This document shows, one piece after another, positions 1 through 14,268 of a DNA stretch of 64,000 nt. Under the pieces are notes generated by a model. That model saw only the letters and a list, made by a program, of their open reading frames with translations, searched no databases and was not told the DNA's origin. Made by a program: the position numbers and the translations under genes. The first letter of the stretch is position 1; each line of letters begins with the position of its first letter. Source of the stretch: Diplodia intermedia (Eukaryota > Ascomycota > Dothideomycetes > Botryosphaeriales > Botryosphaeriaceae); NCBI GenBank assembly GCA_021495925.1, contig JAKEKT010000130.1, positions 1-64,000 of the forward strand, read 5' to 3'.

Positions 1-2600
1 GTTTTAGAATATATAGAAGAGTATACTTTCTCTTTAAAAAATATAAAAATTTATTAATATTTTATAAAGTAATTATATAAAGAAGATTAAAAGTACTTTT
101 TAAAATTACGTTTTTATTAAATTTAATACTAATAAAAAAGATATTAATATATATTTTATTTAGAGATTATAGAGTCTAAAAAGCACTAAATTTTAAGCTA
201 TAAATTATAAAATTTTATAAAGATTTCGTAGAGTAATTATATTTTAAAGTTTTTTTTTTTTTTTTAGTTTTTTAAAATTTTACTTAGAGTATTAGATACT
301 AATAGCTTTTCTAGCTAGTAAAGTTTATAAAGAAATACTTCTAGACTTTAACTTTAAACTTTAAAGACTAGAGAAGTTTATATAGCTTATATTAGTAGAA
401 CTTATATTATTAATACGCGTTATATATCTATAAGTAGACTTTAAAGTCTTTCTTTATAGCGTTTTAAATATATTTATATATAATAACCTCTCGCGTACGT
501 TTAAGACTATAATAATCTTCTATTAGATTATTATAGTTACGCTTTATAATCTCGGCCTTTAGTAGTATATAGTTAGACATCTAAATCTTATAGTTTAGAC
601 GTATAAAACTATTTTTATTAAAGAAGTATTTAATAAAGACCTACTTCTTAGCGTTCTAGTAGACTATAAAGCGTATATAAGAATTCTACTTTTAAATATT
701 TTATATAAAGTCTACTAGATTTTAAAAGAGATTCTTAAATATTATTTCGCTAGTTATAGCTACTACTATTTACTAGCGTAGTACGTAGCTCTATATTAGA
801 CTAGTATTAGCGATTCGCGCGATATAGTTCTAAGAGACTATTATAGAGCCGTAAATTATAATATTATAAGAATTATCTTTTAGAACTATAATATCTATTA
901 CTTTTAATAAAGAGTATAGCCGCGCTTTATAAACGCGTAAGTTACTTATATACGTCTTATATACGTCGTGCGTAGAGAACGTAATAGTATTTAAAAAAAC
1001 TTTTAATAGATCTTTTACTTATAACTTCTACTATAGTATAAGTAGTATACTCTTTAAATAGATATACTTTACGTTTATTTTAAAATTCTTTTCGAAATTA
1101 GATCTTCTTAAGAGAGAGTTAGTTAAATTATTAAAGTCTAGCTTATATTTAATTTTAAAGTCGTACTATATAAGGTTCTTAATATAACGAGTCTATCGTA
1201 TAAATAATAATTTAGTAGTTATAAAATACTTAAGATTCTTATAGTTTAAGAGAACTTTAATAGATATAAAGACGTACGTAAAATAGTAATACTACGTACG
1301 AAAGCTAATAATAATAGTAAGTAGCTTTTTATTATATATAAAGTAGTTAATCTTTAGACTAACGAGCTTATAATTATAAAATACTATAAATAGCTAGTAC
1401 TACTACGTACTCTCTATATTTATTAATTAAAGAAGAATTTCTTTAATAGCGAAGTTTAAGACGTTTATAATAAGTATTATTAGACGTTTAGAGTTAAAGT
1501 AGCGTAGAATAAGTATCTATAAAAAAACTACGCGAAGTATATAAAACGTATACGCGGTATTAGTAAACTAATAAAAAATTATATACTAATATATAAAACT
1601 CTTTTACTACTTCTTTTTACTCTTTATATTTAACTAGAACGAGTTTTTCGTCGTAAAGTAAAGTAGATTATTTAGTAGTTAAGTAATTTTAAAGTAGTTC
1701 TAAATAAAGCGTCTATAGAAGTTTATAAAGTCTAAGAATACTTAGATATTATAAAATAACTAAGATTTAGACTACTTTTAAATAGCTTAAACTTACGTTA
1801 AATCTATAACTACTCTCTTAAAGATTATAATAAAATCTAGAAACTCTATTAATCTTATATAAAAGATATACTTAGATAGCTTAATATATAAACTCTAATC
1901 TTATAATTATTCTAGTATACTACGAACGTATTAAATATAGTCTTTCTTATTCTTAGAGTAGATTAAAATATTATCTAAATATATAACGTAGACGTAGTCT
2001 AATAGATCTATAAGAACGTAGTAGATATATTTTTAAAATAAAACTAACGCGTTAGCTAGTTTAAAAAATATTATAAGATATTTAAAATAGCTATATCGCG
2101 TTTTAAATATAGTTTTCTACTTATTATCTAAGCGTATTTATAATTAATAGTAAGCGTTACGAAGATCTAGCTTTATAAAGATCTTCGCTTATTTTAGATA
2201 ATTAAATAGTTTACTTACTAGAAATAGAGAATAATAATTCTTTATTATAATCTTATTTAAATCTTTATAATTAACGTATAGTCTTATCGTTCTATTAACT
2301 TTTAATATAAAGAGAATAGACGCTCTAATAAATAACTTATTAGATCTAATTTAGTCTTTCTATAAAGCTTTATTAAGATATTCTCGTAAGATCTAGAGCT
2401 TCTACTAGAATAGATTATAGATTAATAGCTATAAAGATTACTTATTCTCTATAAAATTAATAGTATAGTCGTATTTATTATTTTAAACTAAAATATTTAT
2501 AAGTTTATCTAAGAAGACGTTCTTATAATTAATATAGTAATATAAAAGACTTAAGATCTTAATATTAGTTATAGTTACTATAATATACGCTTTTAAAAGC
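1..2600 (-). pseudogene. dead gypsy-type pol (reverse transcriptase to integrase)
   Basis: On the minus strand, reverse transcriptase is readable from about 2,570 down to 1,880. It includes a YLDN-I version of the YLDD active-site box near 1,965-1,990 and an upstream LDLRNAYY segment. The H2C2-type integrase zinc-binding region lies at about 570-370, and the start of the core domain at about 350-300, with a tryptophan position now a stop. Stops fall where Gln or Trp codons are expected and Cys positions read as Tyr, which fits C-to-T and G-to-A mutation. The function is lost. Confidence 0.85.
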
Positions 2601-5000
2601 TAGCTAAGCTTTAGATACGTCTTATATATAATATATATATAGATCTTTATATTAAGTACGACGATCTAGTTTTATAAAGTTTAGTAGCTATCTAGATTAT
2701 AATTACTATTACTCTATAAAGAGAACTCGACTTACTACTTATATAGACTTATAATAAATTTATAGTCTTTACTATATTCTTTAGATAGATTATAGAGCTC
2801 GTTCTCTTAGTAGTATAGCTTATATATTATATTATTCTTTAATAGTTAGACTACGAAGGCCTTCTTTATAAAAACGTATAGACGTTTAAGACGTAACTAT
2901 CTCTATTTAAATAATCTATTTATAAAGTAGATATAAAAGTTAACTATTTATAATTAGTTCTATCTAAGAATTATATTATAGTCGTAGAATAACGCGATCT
3001 AATAAATCTAAGAGTCTACTACTTTAGAGATATCTAAAGAGTTCTTCGCGATAACGCGAAGACTATATATATTTTAGAAAATTATAGAATTATAATTTAA
3101 AAACTATACTATAAACTTTTACTTAGTAGCTATTAGTAAAAGTTAATAGCGTTTAATAATATTTTAGTTAATAAGATTAATCTAATAACTAAAATTTATA
3201 AGCGCTTATAGTTTAAAGCTATAATTCTTTCGCTAGTCTTCGCGAGCTATCGCGAAGAAGTTTTATAAGAAGATTATTATAATATTAATAGTAATATATC
3301 TATATTATTTCTATATAGTAGATTCTAGTAGTAAGTAAAATAGCTACGCTACTAAAACTTTATATTTTTTTAAAATTTATATTCTTTAGTATTTTTTTTA
3401 GAGAGTTACTAGTTCTCTTTTTAATAGTTTTTTTAGTTACGCTAGAGATATAACTTATTTACGTCTCGCGAAAAAGTTATATACGTAACGCTAGTAAATA
3501 ATTTTATTAATAAGACTTTATAATTATAGTTATTTTATAAATTATTTTAATATTTAAAGCGGCTATAGAAGTTTAAGATATTATTCTCTTTAAATCTCTT
3601 TAAAGAGCGCGTTTTATACGTTACGCTTACTTTTTACTTAGTTTTAGTCTATAGATTTTATACTTACTTTAGCGTCTTAACTAGAGTTATAAACTTTTAT
3701 AAACGTATCGTCTTTATAAGTTATAGATAGTCGATAAGAGTACTTTAGTAATAGAAAGAAAGTCTATTAAAGATAAGCTTTAATATAATATTATTAAATA
3801 TTTAAGTTTTATAATTATATTAGTCGTACTTAATCTTTGTCTAGAACTTAGCGAATAGCTAGTTTAACTTTAATATAAGATTATAGAATAAATTATTCTT
3901 AGTAAATCTACGTAGCTTAAGATTCTAGATTTTATTTTAAAGAAGATTCTTTATTTTATTCTAATATAGAGGCTTCTACTTCGCGTTATTCTTTAAATAA
4001 GTAAGAACTACGAAGCTAAAAGTTCTATAAAAGTTAATAAAAGTAGTAAGTATTTAATAAACGCGCTATTTATTATTAATAATTATCTAAATAATAAGAA
4101 ATAAATTCTTTATTATTTTAATCTAGTAATTAAAGACGCTTTACGTTAGATTAGCTAGCTTCGAATACTTATTATACTAAATAGTTTAAATTTAAGTTTT
4201 TTATACTTTTATAGAAATATACTCGTACTTATACTACGTATATCTCGTATATATAGTATCTATATAGAGAGTACTAAAAGTATACTCTATTATTATAGCG
4301 TACTTTTATAACGTTTTAATCTTATAAAAGTAGCGTTTAATCGCTTTAATATTAATAATATTAATATTATAGTTTACTAGCTCGTCTAGATAGACTTATA
4401 CTATCTATAGATAGTTCTTTAATAAGCGACTTATAGTATAAAGAGTAACGTTATATAATATCGCGCTAGTATTTATATTAAGTATATTAATATCTTATAT
4501 AGAGTTATTAATAAAGATTAGCTTATTAATAATATCTTTAATACGCGTACTAGATATATACGAGTTAGATACGTTTAGTCTACTTAAAATACGCGAGAGA
4601 CTAGTAGTAAAAATAACTTTTAGAGATATACTTAGTAGTAAACTAACTATTTAAAGAAAAAGAATTTAAATATAAGACTATAAATATATAAAGATAAAAT
4701 AGAAAGTTTACTACTAAATAGTAATAAGACTTAAATTAATAAATAGATAAATTCTTAAAGAAGTTTATCTCTACTAATAAGACTAGAGAAAAAAAGATTA
4801 TATACTAAGTATTATATAACTAGTACGTAATTCGCGTAAACTACGTATACGGGCCGTAAATTTATTATATAGATTACGTAGAGTTCTTATATAGTAAGAA
4901 TCTTATCTATTAATTCTAATATTAAGTAATAAAGTATTAAGAAAAAAAAAGTTTATATATTTAATTTTTATAAAGAGCGAAGTATCTTTCTTTTTATCTT
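1..5000 (-). mobile_element. RIP-degraded Ty3/gypsy LTR retrotransposon (partial)
   Basis: Conceptual translation of the minus strand, read through stops, gives a pol polyprotein in the order RT then integrase, as in Ty3/gypsy elements. The 5' side lies at higher coordinates. The region from about 2,600 to 5,000 should contain protease and gag by position, but I could not confirm a protease motif or a gag zinc knuckle. No LTR was identified. The integrase catalytic core continues past base 1, so the element is cut by the window edge. The right boundary, near 5,000, is an estimate. Confidence 0.8.
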
Positions 5001-7179
5001 TTTTCTTAAGAAATTCGTATTAGTTTTATCTTATATAATATTAAAAACGGCGGGTAAATTTAATAGTATAAAATATAATAAATTTAACCCTTAATTAGTA
5101 CTCTAATATAGAGTAAAAATATAAATAGAATCGCTAGATTAATAATATAATAATCGTAGCTTTCGCTAATATCTTTTATAAACTAATAGCTTTAACTTAA
5201 TCTATATCGTTAACTATATACCTTCGAATTCGACCCTCGAGAATTACGCTAAGATCGATACTATTTAAAAGCCCTTAATTTTCTTAGCTAGAATCTTAAT
5301 TCTTAGCTTCGTAGACGTACGCGCTATTACGTAGTACGTAAAAAAAGAGATATTCTAGATAGTACTAGACTAGCTAGAACTTCGTAGTTCTCTTTATTCT
5401 TAAAAATTACTCGAATTCGCTCTAAACTTCGTATAGAGAATCGTATAATACTATAAAATTTATTTTTAAAGTTATACTACGATAGCTTTTTTCTACGTTT
5501 AAGAATTTTACTCTAAAGCCTACTAAAAGCCTCTTTCTTAGATCTTATTAAAGAGTTTTACGTATATAGACGTCTCGTACGATTTAAGCTTTACGCTAAG
5601 ACGTTTTTCGGCTTTTTAAAATCTTTAATATTTATATTAGCTCTATCGGCCTCTTCGTTTACTTCTAGAAAGTAAGTAATTAAGAAAAGCCCTCGTCTTA
5701 ACTTAGATTTCTTTTATTTACGACTTAGTTTAAATAAAATTAAAGTTAATAATTTACTTCTAGTCTATTTCTCGTCTATTTCTATTATTTCTATATGTTT
5801 TTCTTATAGAAAGAGCTTAGAAATCTTCTTTTAAATCTAGAATATCTTCTTTAAAGTAGAATTTATTCTCTTTAAATCTTATTCTATTTTTTCTAACGTA
5901 GAATAGAGATTCTAAGACTATAAATATAACTATAAAAAACTTTAAGAACTCTCTAACTACGTCTATATCTCTTTTAATAGTAGCTACGCTAGATCTCTCG
6001 GCCTCTTAATCTACGAAAAATCTATTTATTTATAAAAAAGTACTTAAATAACGTATCTTTATAGTTATTTTAATCTCTTTAGCTAAGAAGTATAAAGTTT
6101 TTAATCTTTTAAACTCTTACTTCGTCTACGAGATCTTTATCGAGAAAACCTTCTCTCTTAAAGTATCTTTAAAGATCGCGTAAAAGACTATTAATTAGTC
6201 TCTTAGTCTTCTTATTAAGACGGCGAATCTATCTAAGTTCGAAAAAGAATAAAGGTCTATTTTAAATCTAATTAAGATTATATAAAAGTATATCGAAATC
6301 GATAAAATTATAAATAAGATCGACTTAATTCTTATTATATAGATTCGAGCTCTTAAAAAGACTATAATAAATCTTACGAAGAAAATAAAGAACTTATTTA
6401 AGTTCGCTATTACTTTTTTCTTAAACTAGATCTTATAAAGAGCTATTTTCGTAATTTCGTAATACTTAAAGTCTACGTAGTAGCTAATCGTAGTATCTAG
6501 TCTATCTACGTATATCTTAATAGCCGCTATCGCCGTACTAAAAAAAGAACTATAAATTACTTCTTCTTTAAAGAAGAAGTCGAAGGCCTCTACGTCTAAA
6601 AAAGTTACGCGGTAGATTATTCTTACGTCGGCTATAAAAATCGCGAACTTTTTATTTTTTAATTTATAAAATATCTTTAATAAGACGTTTTCGAACTAGC
6701 TTAAAAGAATAAGATCTATAATCGTAATAGTCTCTCTTTCGCTAAAAAAGAATATTATACTTATTATATATAAAGACTTCTTCGTCGAATTTCTTTTAAA
6801 GAATAAAACGATAATTAATCGAATTATTTCTACTCGATTAATTACGAAGAATCGTACGTAGTATAAAGTAGCTATATACGACGTATCTACGCGAAACCTC
6901 TTAATTCTCTTTCGCGAGAACTTTAGCGAGGCTATTTAAACTAAGATTAAGATCTATAATAATCTAAAGATTATTAATATCTTCTACTAGCTTATGCTAG
7001 AGACTAAGAGAATAAAGTAGTCTATAAACTTACTAGTTCTCGCGTTTAAGATCGAAGAGAAGGCTTAAAAGATTATCTCTAAACGTCTCTATATCTATAG
7101 CGTATTCGTTAAGACGAAGAAGCTAAGAGAATTAAGAAATACTTTAAAGAACTCTAAATAAATTTATTTTAAATAAGTA

Positions 7180-10100
7180 CTTTATAAGTTTTATAAGCTA
7201 ACTTAAATAGAAGTATTTTAATAACGAAATTTATTCTAGATATTATAGTAGAGTTAAAGATAGATCTTATTCTTTATTAAGAATCGTATATCTTACTCTA
7301 TAGAAACTTAGACTTTTAGTCGATTAATTACTCTTCGTTCGTCTAAATTCTATCGATCTATTCTTTCGATCTAAGATCTTAAATATTAATCTACGTTTTA
7401 CGTTTTCTTAGAGAAACGAAGATAAATTTAGAGATCGAATTCTAGTAAAGTTTTAATCTAATAGTTCTAAGTATAGAGTAGCGAAAGTTAAAGTTTAAGC
7501 TACTTAACTTATATAACTAAAAGAATTAAATAAATAATAATTCTTAACTTACTCTAGAACGCGTTCTATAATAATAATCTCTTAGAATATCGACTATAGT
7601 AGTTAGAGATTTTAATATTTATTATCTCTAGTAGAATCTAGAATCTTTTCTCTTATTTAGCGTTAATCGACTAGTAGAATAATTAGAAGAAAACGATCTA
7701 TCTCTCTTAAATAAAGAGAACGAGAATATCTTTTATTATCTTTATCTAGATAGAGAGACGATTATCGATCTTATACTAGCTACGCTAACTCTAGCTAATA
7801 GAATTATTAACTAGTAAATAATCGTAGACTTTAATTTTAATTATAAGATAATTCTATTTAGTCTAGAATTAGCGGGCTATACGAAACCTTCTACGATAGC
7901 TACTATCGCTAGATTTAATATAAAAAAGATTAACTAGTTTAAGTTTTAAGATATCTTTAAATAATAGATAGAGACGATAATATTTAAGACTCTAAAAAGC
8001 TTAGAGTTAAATTCTCTATTAAAAGATATCTCTTAAGACTTAATAGAAGGTTTAATTCGTTAAGTACTCGCGCTAGATACTCTAGAAATAAGCCTTAACT
8101 AGACTATATCTATTACGGCGAATCTATCTATTCTTTAATTAAAGCTAGAAGCTCGATCTAAACCGTAATAGTCGAACGAGCTTTTAGAAGAACGAAGATA
8201 ACTACGAAGAGAGACTAATACTTTTAAATCTCTACGTACGAAAGAGAATAAGCGACGATACTTAAATAGTTAAAATATTTATTTTAAAGCGATTAAAAGA
8301 GCTAAACGCGAATATTAAAACTTCTTTCTAAAAAAAGAAATCTTTAAGACTATCTTTAAGACTATAGCTTATACTAAGTCGAGAACGCATACTAGAATTC
8401 TTAAGATTAGCTATAATATATATATAAGAAAACGTCTAGAAGATAGTTTTAAGAGAAAGTATTTAGCTCTTTAAAAGAGACTCTTTTTATTATTCTCTTC
8501 TATCGCTCTCTTTAACTAGTAAGACTACGTCTCTAAACGCTAGAACTAGCTAAAGCTTAGTTTAAGAAAGATTAAAAATACGTATTCTATATAAATTAAA
8601 GAGAAAACGCTAGAACTAGACGCTATTACGTAGAAGATTATTATCTACGCGTTTAGAGCGAAGCTTAGCGTCTTTAATAAAATCTTTTCTATACTTTTTA
8701 TCTACGAGTATTACTCTACGGGCTAGCGTACGGCTACTAAGATAATTCTTAGTAAAGAAAAAAGAGATATTATAAACTTAAAGTTCTATTAAATTATCTC
8801 TTTACTTAATTATCTTAAAAAAGTACTTAAATAAATTACGGCTAAAAGACTAGACTATCTAGTAAAGACCTCTAATCTTTTATATTATACTTAAATTAGA
8901 AAAAGATTAAAGAAATTCGCGATCGATATTATAATACTTTTATCGAATAAAGTAGAGAAGAATCGTCGTCTTAAACGTAAGATCTTTATACTTTTTCTTA
9001 ATATTAAAAGCGTCTTTAACTACGTAGTTAAAGAATAACTTCTAGCTATAATAGCTCGAATTAGCATATTAATTAATCTACTCGCGTAGATAAAATCGTT
9101 TATATTTATATAAATATTAAGCCTCGCGTTTAACGAAGAGAAGAAAGAGTTTAGTCTAATAAAGATAAATATTTTATAAGAAAGCTTAGTCTCGTCTATT
9201 CTCTTTTTAATTTATTTTTAAGAGCTATTTTTTATCTCTAAAGCTTTATTTTTCTCTTATATCGATAATATTACGCTTATAGCTAGCTTCGATAGCTAAA
9301 GACGTAATAAGACGATTCTAGAAAAGAAGATAAGTAAACTCTATACGCGAGACTAGAAAAATTATATTAAATTCGATCTAAAGAAGATAAAGCTTATTTA
9401 TTTTATTCGTTCTTTTAAGAAAGACTTAAAATCTCGTTCTATTTTAATTACGCTTTCTATAAGAGATATAATAGAATCTAAAGAATAGATTAAATAGCTA
9501 GAAATCTACTTTAACTATAAATTTATCTTTAAGACGTACGTATCTAAAAGAATTAGCTAGACTTATTTAATCTTCTATTATCTCTCTAGACTAGCTAACG
9601 TCGAAAGAGAGCTTTCTTCTTACGTAGTTCGCTAGCTATATCTAGCTTACGTTACTATAATTATAGACTATAACTTCGAAATCTACTAGAAAAATTAGAG
9701 ATAGTTTATTCGCTAATTTAGAGTTCTTTAGAATTTTATTCTACGAAAGATTCTAGAGGTCTTTAAAACTATCTCTATAATTTCTCTAGAAATAGAGAGT
9801 AGAATTCTACTAGCGAATATTTATTTAAATAAGCGGTTATAAAAATACGCTCTTAAAACGAATTTACTTAAAGAATTCTATTCTATTTAAATCGAACTAG
9901 AGAAGATTAATCTAGACTAATAAATTCTAGATAGATCTATATAGTTAGAGAAGATTAAACTTCTTCTAAAAACGTAATTCGCGTCTTTAAAAGTAGTTAA
10001 ATTCTTCTACTTTTTATTATAGTTACTCGAACTATTCTATTCGACTATAGTTAGCCTCTTAAATAAAGAGAGATAGGCTAAGATCTATACGCTCGAAGTA

Positions 10101-11300
10101 AAGAGAATATTCTCTAATTAAATAGCTATTTATTCTAACGTCTTCGTTCTATCTATAGATAAAAACGTAGAGATTAAAGTAATAGTCTTTAACTTTAGCT
10201 AATCTAAAGAGAATTCGACGCGCTAGATTTATAAGAATCTTAGTTTTAAGAATCTAGTATATAACGATAAGATAGAGAAACTAGTAATAGCTCTAAATCT
10301 TATTATTAGAGCTAGATACGCCTCTAAAGATATAAGAATCTACGCGAATAACTAGGCCGCGATTCTTAGACTAAGTAAGCCCGCTAATACGCTTAAGTAA
10401 GTATAGTAAATTTAGGCTATTAGATTAGCTAAAACGCTAAGAACTAGAGAAAATACTATCTCTTTAGAATAGTATCTTAGCTACGAGAACGTTCTAGATA
10501 ACGAGTACGTCGATTAACTTATAAAAAAAGCTATAAAGTACTCTTTAAATAGAGCCTCTACTTCTCTAAGCTTTTATTAAAGTAAAGTTAAGTAGAAGAT
10601 CTATAAGAAGTAAGAAACGAAGCTTAAATTAACGTTAAACTTATTCTATAAACGTATCTTTAGTTTAGAGATAAAACGGCGGCTTAAATCTTTTACGAAA
10701 GTTAGAGAAACGATCTTTATCTTCTATTAACTAAAGATTAAATACGGCTACTTTAAGTTCTATCTTTATCGTCTTAACTACGCCGAGAATAACTAGTATA
10801 GATATAGTCGTATAGCTAAATAAATATCGCGCTATCTTCTTCTTAATTATTCTCTTTATAGAGACCCGCGGGTTCTTATAAAAGACGGGCTTAAAAAGTA
10901 TTAATTTAAACTTATAGATCTCTTCTCTTCGATTTTAGAAACTAGTCTAATAGCTAAGTTCTTAGAATAAATAAAGATTACTACTAGACGATAGTAATTA
11001 AACGACTTATCTAACGAGATTTAAATACGTATCGTTAAACGCTTATTTTACTTATTTTCTACGCGCTACTTTCTTCTATTCTCTTCTCTAGTCTCTTCTC
11101 GTTCTCGGCGCGCTTACCGCGTCCGATTTAGAATAAAAACGGGCGAGAACCGAAGAAAAATAACTAAATAGTAAATATTTAAGCTAAAGTAGTCGATCTA
11201 GCTAATATCTATAGCTATCTAGTATAGTCGATAACTAAGCTAACGAGACTAAAAAGCCGAGATTTAATTTCTAATTAAATAATCTCTATTTAGAGCTCTT
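7180..11300 (+). pseudogene. dead LINE ORF2 (EN-RT-RNase H)
   Basis: The endonuclease start is readable at 7,190-7,330 (an ANLN-type opening and an ESY motif). Its end is near 7,800-7,900. Reverse transcriptase spans about 8,690-9,310, with the SPVSPILFLIY-type block at about 9,175-9,215 and the YIDN active-site box near 9,255. RNase H lies at about 10,080-10,540, ending in an EYVD motif. The terminal Cys/His domain at about 10,770-10,900 keeps its spacing, but its Cys codons read as Tyr, and many Gln or Trp positions are stops. This is the expected RIP signature. Confidence 0.85.
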
Positions 11301-11696
11301 TTTTAGATTTCTAAATTTAAAAGTAGAATTATATAGCTAGCTTCGCTAGTAGTAATACTTCGGCTAGTTATAATAAATAGTAAGTAAGTACTAGTATTTA
11401 TATAAGAAAACGCTAAATAAATCTAACTAGTTAAAGAGGCCCTCTCTAAGAAGAGAGCTTACTTACTTTACTTTTTATCTCTATTTTCGTCGTTATCTAG
11501 ACTTTTATCTTATTCTATTTATCTTTTTCTTTAACTTTTCTACGCTCTCTATCTTCTATTAAGCTTTTAAGCGTATTATTTTTAGTATTTCTCTAGAATC
11601 TCTCTTTAGCATATATATATCTAGATATATATATAGAAGCGGGCCTTTTAGAGAGACTTCGTCTCTAATAGTTTTAGACTCTAGAGAGACGTTAAA

Positions 11697-11724
11697 CTAA
11701 ATAAATAAATAAATAAATAAAATT
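11697..11724 (+). repeat. (TAAA)n tail of the LINE
   Basis: About six tandem TAAA/AAAT units end the LINE. They mark its 3' end and confirm the plus-strand orientation inferred from ORF2. Confidence 0.75.
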
Positions 11725-12183
11725 AATCTACGTTATATAAAGAAGAGTAGTAGTATATATAAAAAGTAGAGCCGTTATTAATATATATAATAAACTTATT
11801 TTTATTATAACTTTATCTTTATCTAGTTTAAGCTCTTTACGCTAAGCGTTAGTTCTAGAGCTACTATCGTATCGTATCTTATAATTAAAAGATTAAAGGG
11901 CGCTAAAGATATAATTTATAGTTAATAAGATAATAATACTTATATAAAGCTTTAACTCTTATAAATTAAGAGTATAATAGATTATAAAGTTAGTTTTTAA
12001 CCTCTACGGGCTTAACGTTAAAATATAGTATATTACTAATAGATTTTATATAGAAGTAACGCTATATACTATAATATTTAATATTTAACGAAGGGTTATA
12101 AGTTAGTAGCTTTATAGACGTCTAAGATACGATAGATTACTTATATTCTTAGCTATCGCTAATTAAAAGTATAGACTAATTAA
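11725..12183. other. AT-rich stretch without recognisable content
   Basis: This is RIP-type sequence between the LINE tail and the MITE. I see no motif or reading frame. If the ankyrin gene to the right once extended leftwards, its missing 5' part would lie here in degraded form; I could not recognise it. Confidence 0.5.
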
Positions 12184-12185
12184 TA

Positions 12186-12415
12186 TAGCCCCCTCTCGTA
12201 GCCTATAGCTAGCGCAAAGAATAGTAAAATATAGCGTAACTATATCTTAGCTTATTCTTAGAGAAAAAATAATAATACGTAAGTAGTTAAAGCTATCGTC
12301 TAGACGTGTATATAGAATTTTTAATTCGATATTCTTATCCGAACGATGGCTTTAACTATCCATGGCATAAGTAAAAAATAGATTCACGCTAGCCATCGGC
12401 TGCGCGAAGGAGCTG
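12186..12415 (-). mobile_element. MITE copy A (230 bp) at the RIP border
   Basis: The reverse complement of this segment aligns end to end with the segment at 36,345-36,563. Both are bounded by TA dinucleotides (12,184-12,185 and 12,416-12,417), which fits a TA target-site duplication of the Tc1/mariner type. The ends are inverted repeats (TAG/CTG termini here, CAG/CTG in copy B). A second inner palindrome lies at 12,286-12,358. The left arm is strongly C-to-T/G-to-A altered against copy B, while the right arm is much less changed. It encodes nothing. The right terminus abuts the open frame of the ankyrin gene. Confidence 0.85.
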
Positions 12416-12429
12416 TATATCATGCTACA

Positions 12430-14184
12430 ATGCTCGGTCACCTTTCGGTTGTGGAACATCTACTGAAGGTGGGAGCAGACCCAAGCAAAATTGTTGAGGG
12501 CTTTACCCCCTTGCACATAGCGGCAAAGAATGGTTTCCATGAAATAGTAGATCTGCTCATTCAATCAGGCGCACATGTCGACCCGCGGTCAAACGGACAG
12601 GGGCTCACGCCACTCTACTTGGCTGCATTGGAACACCAGATGGGTTCTGTAACACGCCTTCTAAATCACGGAGCGCAAGTCGCTGCACCGACTGACAGCG
12701 GCAACACAGTGCTGCACTTCGCCGCCTCTCATCCCCAGGATCCTCGACTCTTACAGGTTCTGGCCGATTTCGCTGCAGATGTAGACATGCCAAGGAAACT
12801 CAGCGGCGAGACACCCTTGCATATCGCAGTGGGTGAGGAATCCGGATCGACGCTGGCAACCATCCTCTTGGACAAAGGGGCAGATCTCCACAGGCCGATG
12901 GAGAATGGCCAAACAGCATTACATGTTGCGGCGCAAAACGGAAACCTTCTGATGATAGAACTCCTCTTTATACGAGGATCGTATTTGGACGCAACAGACA
13001 GCCTTGGCTCAACTCCATTGCACGCAGCCGTATATGGCGGTCACTATGCCATCGTCAAGTTCCTCTTGGAAAGGGGAGCCAACGCATACCCAGCGCGAGC
13101 TGATGGATGGCTACCCATCCACTGTGCAGCCGCTTCTGGAGATGTCAAGGCCGCGCAGCTACTCATCAACTACGGATCCGGCTTTGAAGCTCTCACTCGA
13201 GACGGCCTAGTGCCTTTGCACCTTGCCATCATCCGAAGACACGCGGATGTAGCGAAATACCTCCTGAACAAAGGTGCGGATCCGTCGACGCCAACTAAAT
13301 ACGGGCACACGGCCCTGCACTTCGCGGCCGAGAGTGGCGATGGAGACCTCGTTGAGATATTCGTGAAGCACGGAGTAGACCCTGCGAGAAAGACTCTGGG
13401 GGGAAGGACTGCACTGTTGTTCGCTGCCCGCAACGACCACAACGCAGTCATTGATCGCCTGTTCCGAGTCGAGCTCGACGTTCCTTCACTGGTCGGCCAT
13501 AGTCTATGGCTCCCGTATCTGAACGAAGCTGTCCTTGCCGGAAACCCGCATCCGTTGCGGCTGGTTGTGAAGGAGCAGAGGGCGGAACCATTTTCGCCCG
13601 ATCCCATGGGACGGAGCGCCCTGCACCTTGCCGCACGTGCTGGGAACGTGGAAGCCTTCAATCTCCTACACGATCACGGCTTCGATTCTTTGGCAACCGA
13701 CCATGCCGGTCGATCCGTCTTGCACTATGCTTGTCAGTCGGGAAGCGTGCAAATGACCCGCCACATCCTCGAGCTCCCCGTCGCAGAACGGCTCCCATCC
13801 CCCGAGCACGAATGGACGCCGTTGTTCTGGGCGGCTCGAGCGGGGAACGCGCGGCTGGTCGCTGATCTCATGCTCGCCGGCCTTCGAGAGACCACCGTCT
13901 CGACCGACGGCATGCCTGGAGCGTTCACGCCGTTTTCTTTGGCCGCACATCACGGAAACTACAGCCTGGTTTTCGATGAGAATTGCCCCTTGCGATTGAG
14001 AGAGAGGGACGACGGGGCGTGGGAGACCAAAAGGAGCCACGCGAGGCTTTTGGGATGCGACGCATGTTTTCTGGTGAGTCGCTGGGATGGAAGGCTTGCT
14101 TTGTACATACGTACCACTTTGCTGACGAGGTAGATCATACGTGGGCCGGCTTTCCGCTGCCGCACGTGTCCGGACTTTGAGTAA
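12430..14184 (+). CDS. ankyrin-repeat protein with broken C-terminal ZZ finger
   Basis: The protein is almost entirely ankyrin repeats (roughly a dozen or more; motifs such as TPLHIAAKNG, TALHFAAESG and SALHLAARAG). Such repeats bind partner proteins; the partner is unknown. A 60-bp phase-0 intron at 14,074-14,133 (GTGAGT donor, CTGAC branch, TAG acceptor) joins a ZZ-type zinc finger (CDAC, then IRGPAFRCRTCPDF). An in-frame TAA at 14,182-14,184 then stops it; past that stop the same frame runs CFMCQPAFEKLHVDDGWDR to a second stop at 14,266. At the 5' end the frame opens inside the MITE, and the first usable ATG lies in the middle of a repeat, so the N-terminus is missing. The spliced length from this ATG is 564 residues. 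It may be a decaying gene or the C-terminal part of a larger NLR-like protein. Confidence 0.8.
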
Positions 14185-14268
14185 TGCTTCATGTGTCAGC
14201 CCGCGTTCGAGAAGCTCCACGTCGACGACGGATGGGACCGCATGGAGGCAGACGAGGAGATTCCGTAG

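Larger units (their letters stand above)
5150..11724 (+). mobile_element. RIP-degraded Tad-like LINE retrotransposon
   Basis: Read through stops, the plus strand encodes a LINE ORF2 with domains in canonical order. These are an endonuclease of the exonuclease-endonuclease-phosphatase fold, reverse transcriptase, RNase H, and a C-terminal Cys/His region. The 3' end carries a (TAAA)n tail at about 11,697-11,724, a usual LINE terminus. An ORF1 (gag-like) is expected in about 5,200-7,150 from the layout, but I did not recognise its motifs. The length of about 6.5 kb fits a nearly full-length copy. The 5' boundary is approximate. Confidence 0.82.
1..12340. other. RIP-saturated AT-rich compartment
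   Basis: This stretch is overwhelmingly A+T and shows a near absence of the dinucleotides CpA and TpG. Reading through it I met only a handful, for example near 969, 3838, 5796, 6995, 8388, 9065 and 11610. CpG-containing words such as acg and cgc persist. Loss of CpA/TpG with gain of TpA is the known product of repeat-induced point mutation in Pezizomycotina. No intact reading frame of useful length exists here. Normal composition returns abruptly inside the MITE at 12,186-12,415. The region holds two recognisable dead retroelements, listed separately. Confidence 0.93.
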